64,000 bases of DNA from CBDAUN01 sp965214875. Its GTDB lineage: Bacteria; Pseudomonadota; Gammaproteobacteria; Arenicellales; JAJDZL01. The notes under the pieces were generated by a model. That model did no database searches, was not told the origin of the DNA, and was given only the letters and a program-made list of their open reading frames with translations. How positions within the stretch are numbered: position 1 is the first letter of the stretch; each line of letters opens with the position of its first letter. The position numbers and the translations under genes are program-made. Shown one piece after another: positions 9,051 to 16,768 of this stretch. Location of the stretch: the NCBI GenBank assembly GCA_965214875.1, contig OZ243980.1, forward strand, positions 992,001-1,056,000, read 5' to 3'.

Positions 9051-10214
9051 ATGATTCCCCGTCATTTATCTGAGGAGCTGCTGCAACAACTGGACGAATA
9101 CCCGGTTGTTACTTTGCTCGGGCCCCGGCAGGCGGGAAAAACAACCTTGGCGAAAGAATTGCTGAAGGATTATGCGTATGTCAGCCTGGAAGCTCCCGAC
9201 ATTCTCAGATATGCCCAGGAAGATCCAAGGGCCTTCCTATCCAAATATCCTGAAAAATGTATTTTCGACGAAATTCAACGGGCTCCCCACCTTATCAGCT
9301 ATCTTCAAGGCATAGTCGACAGTTCCGGCAGGACCGGCCAGTTTGTTCTGACCGGATCTCATCAATTGGAACTGAAAGCTGCAATCAGCCAGTCATTGGC
9401 CGGCAGGACCGGCATTCTCAATCTGTTGCCATTTTCGATGGAAGAGCTAAAGGCGGCATCACTCACCTTCGACACGTTCGAGGAATATGTCTTTACCGGG
9501 TTTCTTCCGCGCATATATGACCAGCATCAACGACCAAGTACTGCCTATGCGAACTATTATCAAACTTATATCGAAAGAGATGTGCGCCAGATAATTCAGC
9601 TAAAGAACGCCAGCGCATTCGATAAGTTCATGCGACTGCTCGCTGGAAGGGCAGGGCAGTTGATGAACTATCAGTCTTTGGCATCGGATGTCGGGGCAGA
9701 TCCCAAGACGGTCAAGGAATGGCTTTCGATTCTGGAAGCTTCTTTCATTGTTTTCAAACTCCCTCCCTATTTCAAGAATTTCGGCAAGCGAGCTGTCAAG
9801 TCTCCGAAATACTACTTTACGGACACCGGGCTGCTCGCCTACTTGCTCGGTATTGAAAAGCCGCACCAAGTTGCCAGAGATCCATTGGTCGGCCAATTGT
9901 TTGAAAATCTGGTCATTCTCGAAGCCTTGAAAACGCGATACAATCGGGGCCAGATCCCCAATCTATACTTTTATCGTGATAGCCGCGGCAACGAAATAGA
10001 TTTGCTATACGCCAGCGGACCGAATCTGGTCGGAGTCGAAGTCAAGTCTGCTGCTACGTTTTCTTCGCACTTCAAAAAGTCACTTTTGCGCTTTTCGAAT
10101 AGCGAATCAACGCTGGAGTCCGGATACGTAATCTACAACGGAGAGGCAAGACAATTCAGCGATGGCATCGTGGCGGTGAACTACAAAGACGCGCATTCGA
10201 TTTTCAACTCGTAA
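9051..10214 (+). CDS. AAA ATPase with DUF4143 domain
   Basis: A 387-residue ATPase of the AAA_14/DUF4143 group. Walker A is GPRQAGKTT (24-32) and Walker B CIFDEIQ (about 70-76); SGRTGQFVLTGSHQ is the sensor region. The C-terminal DUF4143 half includes FENLVILEAL and ends with NEIDLLY...GVEVKS, a PD-(D/E)xK-like signature. Members are frequent in accessory genomes and their function is not settled; some are suspected toxins or defence components. It stands alone, with a promoter directly at its ATG and 372 bp of non-coding DNA after it. Confidence 0.9.
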   Translation: MIPRHLSEELLQQLDEYPVVTLLGPRQAGKTTLAKELLKDYAYVSLEAPDILRYAQEDPRAFLSKYPEKCIFDEIQRAPHLISYLQGIVDSSGRTGQFVLTGSHQLELKAAISQSLAGRTGILNLLPFSMEELKAASLTFDTFEEYVFTGFLPRIYDQHQRPSTAYANYYQTYIERDVRQIIQLKNASAFDKFMRLLAGRAGQLMNYQSLASDVGADPKTVKEWLSILEASFIVFKLPPYFKNFGKRAVKSPKYYFTDTGLLAYLLGIEKPHQVARDPLVGQLFENLVILEALKTRYNRGQIPNLYFYRDSRGNEIDLLYASGPNLVGVEVKSAATFSSHFKKSLLRFSNSESTLESGYVIYNGEARQFSDGIVAVNYKDAHSIFNS

Positions 10215-10586
10215 TCGAATGCCGCATTCTTGCCTAAAGCATCCGCGACAATTCAATGCGCATCTTCTGTGGCAGTTGTTGAAAAGCGGCCGAAAATGGA
10301 AAAACGGATTTTCTTTTGCGCCAATCAGCATATTGCGACTCACTCTCCTCTGAGTTTGCGCTGCCGGTTCGCAGAGCGAAGATTTTCTTGCATTGCCACA
10401 TGGTTGTCCTCTTATGGCTACTTGAAAATCGCATCCGTGGTGCAAAAACGGGTAAAATCGCGTTTCGACTGGATCAGGAAGTTAATGTGGTCAGAAAATT
10501 CGGCTGCTTGTGACGCGCCCTTGCGCGACTGGAAGCCCGAGTCGGTCGAAGAAAGTCTCGAATCTCAATTCATATCAGGTGTTGCA
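10215..10586. other. intergenic region before the GC-rich gene
   Basis: About 370 bp without a convincing gene. One frame stays open into the downstream gene but has no conserved sequence or good start before 10587. Base composition rises from about average on the left to GC-rich on the right, so the left edge of a transferred segment may lie near 10500. I see no terminator with a T-run. Confidence 0.5.
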
Positions 10587-11225
10587 ATGGCGAACGGTTC
10601 TGCTGCGGCGGAGGAAATCTGGGAGCTCATAAGGGAGACCCGGATCGACATGCACAAGTTTCAGGTCGGCATGGAGGAGCTTCGCGCGAGCCAGAGGGAA
10701 ACGGAGAGGCTGGTGCGGGAAGTGGCCGAGGAGCAGAAGAAGACCGACCGGCGGCTGAGGAAGACCGACGAGCGGTTCAACACGCAGTGGGGTCGGCTGG
10801 TGGAGTCGCTGGTCGAGGGCAGCCTGGTGCCGCTGTTGCGGGCCCGCGGCATCGATGTGCGCCAGACCTTCCGCCGGGCGGAGGCGGAGTTCTTCACGGA
10901 CAGCGGCGAGCGCCGGCAAAAGGAGTTCGACATCCTGGCGGCCAACGGCGACGAGGCGGTGGCGGTGGAGGTCAAGACGACCCTGACTCCGGACATGGTG
11001 AAATACTTCCTGTCGGCGATGGAGGATTTCAAGCGCTATTTCCCGGTCTACGGCGACAAGCGGGTGCACGGCGCGGTGGCGTATCTGAGAAGCGGGTCGG
11101 AGGCGGCGAAGTACGCCGAGCGGCAGGGGCTGTTCGTGGTGCGGGCGACCGGGGACAGCGCGAGCATCGTCAATGCGGAGTGGTTCGTGCCCAAGGCGTT
11201 CCCGTCGTGCGAAGCGGGCGGCTGA
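10587..11225 (+). CDS. coiled-coil protein with PD-(D/E)xK-like C-terminal domain (DUF3782-like)
   Basis: Predicted 212 residues from the ATG at 10587. Residues about 20-65 are very rich in E, R, K and Q with heptad-like spacing and look like a coiled coil. The rest contains KEFDILAANGDEAVAVEVKTT, a typical nuclease-fold core (D...ExK). I associate this layout with DUF3782-type proteins, whose function is unknown. GC content is clearly higher than in the neighbours, pointing to recent transfer or a different codon regime. Start choice: upstream sequence in frame is not conserved-looking and has mixed composition. It could be an orphan defence nuclease, but no partner is adjacent. Confidence 0.75.
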   Translation: MANGSAAAEEIWELIRETRIDMHKFQVGMEELRASQRETERLVREVAEEQKKTDRRLRKTDERFNTQWGRLVESLVEGSLVPLLRARGIDVRQTFRRAEAEFFTDSGERRQKEFDILAANGDEAVAVEVKTTLTPDMVKYFLSAMEDFKRYFPVYGDKRVHGAVAYLRSGSEAAKYAERQGLFVVRATGDSASIVNAEWFVPKAFPSCEAGG

Positions 11226-11481
11226 AGTGATTCTTCTCGGCTTGCCCGGGCGGCATCTTCGGCAGGCGCTTTCGGATCTGTTGCCGGACCGGAATCCCGA
11301 AGCTTCGTCTGCGGCGGCCGCCTTCGACGCATCCATTGCTGTTGTCGGGCAGGGCTCCATGCCGGCCAAGCGGCGAGTCGCGGGCACGGCTTTTCAAGGC
11401 CCTGCCGCAAAGCGCCTCGTTTAAATCCGATTCAATGACGAACGTGAACAAGCGTCAACCCGGCTGAACTGCCAAATATCT
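11226..11481. other. intergenic region, GC-rich then average
   Basis: The first ~200 bp keep the high GC of the preceding gene and then drop to average composition near 11420, marking the right edge of the GC-rich segment. A short stem GCCAAA/TTTGGC lies at 11470-11485. No gene is convincing. Confidence 0.45.
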
Positions 11482-11510
11482 TTGGCGCATGTGCGCGCAA
11501 TCAATATAAT
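11482..11510 (+). promoter_or_regulatory. sigma-70-like promoter of the ilv block
   Basis: TTGGCG (11482-11487) and a perfect TATAAT (11505-11510) are 17 bp apart, about 70 bp before the ilvB start. I see no leader peptide rich in Ile, Leu or Val in the short 5' region, so attenuation is not evident here, in contrast to leuA. Confidence 0.5.
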
Positions 11511-11578
11511 TCCCTGCTTATCCAATTTCTGTATTGTTCGACTGATTCGCCGATGAATTCGAAGGTGGGGGTGTGCAA

Positions 11579-13309
11579 ATGGAACTGACAGGTGCTGACA
11601 TAATCGTCAGATGTCTCCGCGACGAAGGTGTCAAGTACATCTTCGGCTACCCTGGCGGTGCCGCACTGCATATCTATGACGCACTTTACAAGCAGGATGA
11701 TGTGCGGCATATCCTGGTCCGGCACGAACAAGGTGCTGCGCATGCAGCAGATGGCTACGCAAGAGTTACCGGCGAGCCCGGCGTGGTTTTAGTCACGTCC
11801 GGGCCTGGCGTGACCAATACGATTACCGGCGTAGCGACAGCGCACATGGACTCAATCCCCATGGTCATTATTTCAGGGCAGGTTCCAACGCATCTGATTG
11901 GCGATGATGCCTTTCAGGAGGTGGATGCGCTCGGAGTGAGCCGGCCTTGCGTTAAGCACAGCTTTCTGGTTACCGATGTGCGCGAGCTCGCCACGACCAT
12001 CAAAAAAGCGTTCTATATAGCCAGTACCGGACGGCCAGGCCCTGTATTCGTCGATGTGCCGAAAGATGTGACGGCGCATAAAGCCGAGTACATCTATCCC
12101 AAGTCGATTTCGATGCGTTCGTACAACCCGACCATCAAAGGACATCAGCGGCAGATCAAGAACGCTGCCGAACTGCTGCTGCAAGCTCGGAGACCGGTGG
12201 TCTATGCCGGCGGAGGCGTGATCATGTCGGGAGGCGAAACACAGTTGCGCGAACTAGTCCGGATGCTGAAGTTTCCTTGCACCAACACGCTGATGGGCTT
12301 GGGGGCCTTTCCCGCAACTGATGACTTGTTCATCGGCATGCTGGGCATGCATGGGACCTACGAAGCTAACATGGCGATGCATGACTGCGATGTCATGCTG
12401 GCAGTCGGAGCCAGGTTTGATGACAGAATCACAGGAGAACTAGCCAAGTTCGCTCCATATGCGAAGATCATTCACATCGACATCGATCCCTCCTCTATCG
12501 GCAAGAACGTCAAGGTGACGATTCCGATCGTCGGCGATGCCAAGCACGTGCTTGCGGCTCTCGTCAAGGCGATCAACAGCTCGAGTTCGAAGCCGGACGC
12601 TTCGCGCATTGCGGCATGGTGGAAGCAGATTGAAGCGTGGCGCTCGGTCGAATCGTTGTCGTACGATCGCCAAAGCGACCTCATCAAGCCTCAATTTGTG
12701 CTGGAAAAACTCTACGAAGTGACCGGCGGCGACGCGTTCGTGACATCGGATGTCGGACAGCACCAGATGTGGGCAGCTCAACACTATCCCTTCGACAAGA
12801 CGAGGCGCTGGGTCAATTCCGGCGGTCTCGGCACCATGGGCTTCGGGCTGCCAGCCGCGATGGGAGTGCAGCTTGCCTATCCCGATGCCACAGTTGCATG
12901 CGTTACCGGAGAGGCTAGCATCATCATGTGCATCCAGGAGCTGTCGACCTGCCAGCAGTACAGCCTGCCGATCAAGATCATCAATCTGAACAATCGCTAC
13001 ATGGGAATGGTTCGGCAGTGGCAGGAGTTTTTCTATGATCGGCGGTACTCGCACTCCTACATGGATGCACTGCCGAACTTCGTCGACCTTGCCAAAAGCT
13101 TCGGGCATACCGGCATGAAGATCGAACAGCCCTCGGAGGTGGAAGACGCATTGAAAGAGGCGATGCAAATGAAAGACGAGCTGGTGTTCATGGATTTCAT
13201 TACCGATCAGAACGAAAACGTCTATCCGATGATTGCGGCTGGTAGCGGGCACAACGAGATGCACTTGAGCCCGAACGGCAGCGCTCCGCTTGAACGGGAG
13301 CTCGCATAA
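11579..13309 (+). CDS. ilvB: acetolactate synthase large subunit
   Basis: Catalytic subunit of acetohydroxyacid synthase, condensing pyruvate with pyruvate or 2-oxobutyrate in Ile/Val/Leu synthesis. About 576 residues, usual length. The ThDP-activating glutamate lies in LVRHEQGAAHAADGYAR, and the FAD/ThDP family sequence is intact throughout. The ThDP metal motif reads GEA (in VTGEASIIMCIQELST) where most homologues have GDG or GEG, a small oddity. ATG at 11579 has a G-rich ribosome site 7 bp upstream; GTG at 11573 is an alternative. It is followed without a gap by the small subunit. The symbol could equally be ilvI. Confidence 0.96.
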   Translation: MELTGADIIVRCLRDEGVKYIFGYPGGAALHIYDALYKQDDVRHILVRHEQGAAHAADGYARVTGEPGVVLVTSGPGVTNTITGVATAHMDSIPMVIISGQVPTHLIGDDAFQEVDALGVSRPCVKHSFLVTDVRELATTIKKAFYIASTGRPGPVFVDVPKDVTAHKAEYIYPKSISMRSYNPTIKGHQRQIKNAAELLLQARRPVVYAGGGVIMSGGETQLRELVRMLKFPCTNTLMGLGAFPATDDLFIGMLGMHGTYEANMAMHDCDVMLAVGARFDDRITGELAKFAPYAKIIHIDIDPSSIGKNVKVTIPIVGDAKHVLAALVKAINSSSSKPDASRIAAWWKQIEAWRSVESLSYDRQSDLIKPQFVLEKLYEVTGGDAFVTSDVGQHQMWAAQHYPFDKTRRWVNSGGLGTMGFGLPAAMGVQLAYPDATVACVTGEASIIMCIQELSTCQQYSLPIKIINLNNRYMGMVRQWQEFFYDRRYSHSYMDALPNFVDLAKSFGHTGMKIEQPSEVEDALKEAMQMKDELVFMDFITDQNENVYPMIAAGSGHNEMHLSPNGSAPLERELA

Positions 13310-13852
13310 GTGGACGGAGCAAACAAACCCGGTCGTCATATCATCTCAGTTTTGCTGGAAAACGAAGCGGGGGCGCTCGCAAGGGTGTCTGGCTTGTTTT
13401 CCGCCCGTGGCTACAACATTGAGACTTTGACGGTTGCGCCCACTGAAGATCCGACGCTCTCTCGCATGACCATTGTCACTTATGGTCCAGATTCTGTCAT
13501 CGAGCAGATTACCAAGCAGCTGCACAAGTTGGTTGATGTCTACAAGCTGATGGACCTGACCAAGTCCCAGAAGTATGTCGAGCGCGAAGTTATGCTCATC
13601 AAGGTCAACGCAACCGGAGAGCAGTGCAACGAGCTTTTGCGTCTTGCAGAAATATACAAGGGCAGGGTCATTGATGTTGCGGATTCGCTCTATACAGTAG
13701 AAATTACCGGAAAAGGTGAGAAGCTGGATGCATTTTTGGCTTCTTTGAAAGTGGCGAAGATTCTGGAAGTGGTAAGGTCCGGCGTAACGGGCATTGCAAG
13801 AGGCGATACCGCATTGACGGTTTCCTCATCACGTTCTACATCAACCAGATAA
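13310..13852 (+). CDS. ilvH: acetolactate synthase small subunit
   Basis: Regulatory subunit, 180 residues, with the N-terminal ACT domain (HIISVLLENEAGALARVSGL and RGYNIETLTVAPTEDPTLSR) that binds valine and stabilises the large subunit. The C-terminal ALS_ss_C domain follows (EVMLIKVNA...). It starts with GTG immediately after the ilvB stop, and translational coupling is likely. 16 bp separate it from ilvC. Confidence 0.96.
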   Translation: MDGANKPGRHIISVLLENEAGALARVSGLFSARGYNIETLTVAPTEDPTLSRMTIVTYGPDSVIEQITKQLHKLVDVYKLMDLTKSQKYVEREVMLIKVNATGEQCNELLRLAEIYKGRVIDVADSLYTVEITGKGEKLDAFLASLKVAKILEVVRSGVTGIARGDTALTVSSSRSTSTR

Positions 13853-13868
13853 GGCTATAGGACAGAAA

Positions 13869-14885
13869 ATGAAAGTATTTTATGATAGCGATGCCGATCA
13901 AGGATTGATTCGCCGCAAGCGAGTGGCGGTCATCGGGTTCGGCTCTCAAGGTCATGCCCATGCGGGCAATTTGCAAGACAGCGGCGTGGATGTCGTAGTC
14001 GGTCTCAGAAAAGGTTCCGTATCGTTCGAAAAGGCCAGAAAGGCTGGCATTGCCGCAGCGAGTGTGCCAGAGGCGGTAGCGAGCGCCGACGTGGTGATGA
14101 TTCTTGTGCCGGACGAATTGGCCAAGAGTCTGTACGAAGCAGAAATCGAACCGAATTTGAAAGAGGGGGCTGCTATCGCGTTTGCCCATGGCTTCAATAT
14201 ACATTTCGGCTTTGTCTCGCCGGCTGCCGATGTCGATGCATTCATGGTTGCTCCGAAGGGGCCTGGGCACCTGGTGCGGTCAACCTATGTTGACGGCGGC
14301 GGCGTGCCATGCTTGATCGCGATTCATCAAGACCCATCCGGAACCACGCGCGATATCGCGATCTCATACGCTTCAGCGATTGGCGGAGGCCGTGCGGGCG
14401 TGATCGAAACAACATTCCGCGAAGAAACGGAAACCGACCTGTTTGGCGAACAAACGGTACTTTGCGGCGGTGTGACCTCATTGATCGAAGCGGGCTACGA
14501 TACGCTGGTCGATGCGGGCTACGCGCCCGAAATGGCGTATTTCGAGTGCTTGCATGAACTGAAGCTGATTGTCGATCTGATCTATGAAGGCGGTATCGAG
14601 AACATGCGCTATTCGGTGTCCAATACGGCTGAATTCGGCGACTTGACTCGAGGTCCCCGAATCGTCAATGACGATACACGCAAGGAAATGCGCAGAGTGC
14701 TCTCTGAAATCCAGTCCGGCGAGTTTGCCAAGGAATGGATGGCCGAAAATGCCGCCGGATGCGAACGGTTTAACGGCTTGCGCAAGAAGTCTTCTGGCCG
14801 CGGCATCGAGGAAGTTGGAACCACGTTGCGAGCGATGATGCCCTGGATCGCTTCGGGCAGGCTTGTAGACCGTGATGTGAATTGA
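13869..14885 (+). CDS. ilvC: ketol-acid reductoisomerase
   Basis: Class I (short) enzyme of 338 residues that isomerises and reduces acetohydroxy acids with NADPH. The dinucleotide-binding GFGSQGHAHAGNL (about 24-36) and the knotted C-terminal domain (TEFGDLTRGPRI, GCERFNGLRK) are intact. It begins 16 bp after ilvH, and its TGA overlaps the next ATG by one base. Confidence 0.97.
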   Translation: MKVFYDSDADQGLIRRKRVAVIGFGSQGHAHAGNLQDSGVDVVVGLRKGSVSFEKARKAGIAAASVPEAVASADVVMILVPDELAKSLYEAEIEPNLKEGAAIAFAHGFNIHFGFVSPAADVDAFMVAPKGPGHLVRSTYVDGGGVPCLIAIHQDPSGTTRDIAISYASAIGGGRAGVIETTFREETETDLFGEQTVLCGGVTSLIEAGYDTLVDAGYAPEMAYFECLHELKLIVDLIYEGGIENMRYSVSNTAEFGDLTRGPRIVNDDTRKEMRRVLSEIQSGEFAKEWMAENAAGCERFNGLRKKSSGRGIEEVGTTLRAMMPWIASGRLVDRDVN

Positions 14886-15514
14886 TGTTTTTTGTCGCTC
14901 GCGAAGGAATTCCCTTCGTCGCGGTCTCGCTCCTGGCGGCCGGCATCGTGCATGTGTCAGCCGGAGCATTTTGGGCGATTCCTCTTTGGTTGATCTGCGC
15001 TTTTGTAGTGCAGTTCTTCAGAGAGCCTAAGCGCTCGATTCCTTCAGTCCCGGGGGGAATCGTTTCGCCGGCGGATGGCAAAGTGGTTTCTATCGTCGAT
15101 ACGGCCAATCCCTATACCGGCGAGCCTTCGCGGCGTGTCGCCATATTCTTGAATGTTTTCAACGTGCACTCCAATCGCGCACCGGTTGCAGGCGAAATCA
15201 AGTTTCGGGAGTATCGTGCTGGAAAATTCTTCAATGCGGCGCTAGATAAGGCATCAGACAATAATGAGCGCAATGCCGTTACCATCCGAACCGACAACCA
15301 CACCGATGTGACATGCGTACAGGTAGCCGGCTTGATCGCCAGGCGAATTCTGTGCTACGTCGATAAAGGCGATCAGGTTGCGCTTGGTCAGAAGTACGGC
15401 TTTATACGATTCGGCTCTAGAGTGGAGCTGTTCTTGCCGGTTGAAAGTCAGATCAGTGTAGGTGTGGGCGATAAAGTTAAAGGAGGATCAGATCTGATCG
15501 GCACTATAGGTTGA
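14885..15514 (+). CDS. psd: phosphatidylserine decarboxylase proenzyme
   Basis: About 209 residues, the compact form of Psd that makes phosphatidylethanolamine at the inner membrane. Hydrophobic N-terminal segments are followed by FREPKRSIPS and SPADGKVV. The self-cleavage site that generates the pyruvoyl group is the Gly-Ser of RFGSRVELFLP, with Ser at about 178. The ATG shares its first base with the ilvC stop (TGATG), so the two are coupled. The ilvC-psd-pssA order is common in beta- and gammaproteobacteria. Confidence 0.95.
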   Translation: MFFVAREGIPFVAVSLLAAGIVHVSAGAFWAIPLWLICAFVVQFFREPKRSIPSVPGGIVSPADGKVVSIVDTANPYTGEPSRRVAIFLNVFNVHSNRAPVAGEIKFREYRAGKFFNAALDKASDNNERNAVTIRTDNHTDVTCVQVAGLIARRILCYVDKGDQVALGQKYGFIRFGSRVELFLPVESQISVGVGDKVKGGSDLIGTIG

Positions 15515-15856
15515 AGGCGTAGTCTTGCATCGAGTCGATGCTGGAAAGTGCGACCATATTGATCATATACAGTTCTCCAAACAACACCGGTTTTGATCAG
15601 TTCATCTACGAAAACACGGGCCTGCGGGAAGGAGCAGATCGAAATTGCAAGGCATGAAAGAAGATTTAGACGGATTCAATGAAGTCTAATGGCGGTTGTT
15701 GCACGGCGGTAGAACGAATTGCCTGCTTCAAGATCAGCAGAGATGCTCAACAGGCTGCGGCAAGCTAATGGATAGCAAGATATATGCTCTTCGGAAGATT
15801 GCAAAAAACCGATCGGCCGTTTCTGTCCGTAACACTCGCAGCGCAAGAATTATCTG
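15515..15856. other. intergenic region between psd and pssA
   Basis: About 340 bp without a convincing gene on either strand, unusually long for a block that is otherwise tightly packed. I see no terminator with a T-run and no obvious gene remnant. Confidence 0.5.
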
Positions 15857-16672
15857 ATGCAAGATAGATCGAAACACCGCGGAATCTATGTTTTGCCGAA
15901 TCTGTTGACGACAGGGGCGCTGTTTTTCGGCTTTTTCGCAATCATTCAAGCCACATACGGCAACTTCGGATATTCCGCTATCGCTATCCTGATTGCTTTG
16001 GTTCTGGATGGGCTCGATGGCCGTGTCGCACGACTGACGAAGACGACTAGCGACTTTGGAAAAGAATATGACAGCCTCTCCGACGTGATTTGTTTCGGTT
16101 TGGCGCCTGCGCTCGTAGTCTTTGAATGGTCGATATCCAACTTAGGCAAGATAGGCTGGCTTTGCGCATTTCTCTATGTAGCATCGACCGCCCTTCGCTT
16201 AGCGCGGTTCAACACCTTGTCCGTGCCTCCAGGATATTTCCAAGGCATGCCTTGCCCGCCGGCCGCAGGACTTCTGGTTACGTGGATGTGGGTCATGCAT
16301 AACGCGCAGCTGGGCGGCAACAGCGTTGTGATCGTTTCCACAGCTGTGCTGGTAGCGTGCCTATCTTCGCTAATGGTCAGCAGCGTACCCTTTTTGAGCT
16401 TCAAAGAATTCGATCTAAAAGGCAAGATTCCGTTTGTTGCTGCGATTGCGATGGTTCTGGTGATCATTCTGATTTCGTTTGATCCGCCTCGCATGCTTTT
16501 TGCGGCGGCTTTGGCTTATGCGCTCTCGGGCCCAGTGATGTGGGCGTTCAAAAAAGGCCGAAAAAACCGCGTTTCGACATCTTTTTTTGAAGATGACCAT
16601 GGCCTAGATCCATCGAAAGGGATCAGTTTCGCTGATAAGGCGGAAAAATCAGAAGGCGAACTGAAGCATTGA
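15857..16672 (+). CDS. pssA: CDP-diacylglycerol-serine O-phosphatidyltransferase
   Basis: Membrane enzyme of 271 residues that makes phosphatidylserine, the substrate of Psd. The CDP-alcohol phosphotransferase signature with its four aspartates spans about 51-76 (DGLDGRVAR, then D in TTSDFGKE, then YDSLSD). Several membrane segments follow. The polar tail after residue 230 is likely cytoplasmic. It stands 342 bp after psd and is followed by strong inverted repeats. In related genomes leuA usually comes next; here it is 6.7 kb away. Confidence 0.95.
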   Translation: MQDRSKHRGIYVLPNLLTTGALFFGFFAIIQATYGNFGYSAIAILIALVLDGLDGRVARLTKTTSDFGKEYDSLSDVICFGLAPALVVFEWSISNLGKIGWLCAFLYVASTALRLARFNTLSVPPGYFQGMPCPPAAGLLVTWMWVMHNAQLGGNSVVIVSTAVLVACLSSLMVSSVPFLSFKEFDLKGKIPFVAAIAMVLVIILISFDPPRMLFAAALAYALSGPVMWAFKKGRKNRVSTSFFEDDHGLDPSKGISFADKAEKSEGELKH

Positions 16673-16675
16673 ACT

Positions 16676-16749
16676 GGTTGCGGTCGAAAAAACCGTCCGC
16701 AACCTGCAACGCCGATAGCTTGATTTTTCGAAGAACGGGTGTTCTTCGA
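16676..16749. terminator. two stem-loops between convergent pssA and glutamine synthetase
   Basis: An 8-bp perfect stem (GGTTGCGG 16676-16683 with CCGCAACC 16697-16704) and a 9-bp perfect stem with a 4-base loop (TCGAAGAAC 16728-16736, GGGT, GTTCTTCGA 16741-16749). They sit between two convergent genes and probably end transcription. Neither is followed by a clean T-run on the relevant strand, so this is inferred from position and stem strength. Confidence 0.5.
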
Positions 16750-16768
16750 TCCGATAGCCAACCCCCTG

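Noticed and set aside
8804..9073. 89-codon frame after the LysR gene
   Set aside because: No ribosome site, no recognisable sequence, and it runs into the promoter and start of the ATPase gene.
10230..10586. Long N-terminal extension of the GC-rich coiled-coil gene
   Set aside because: Composition differs, no conserved sequence is visible, and the ATG at 10587 begins the family-like part.
11553..11588. 11-codon frame MNSKVGVCKWN overlapping the ilvB start as an ilv leader peptide
   Set aside because: It is not enriched in Ile, Val or Leu codons and no terminator-type hairpin follows.
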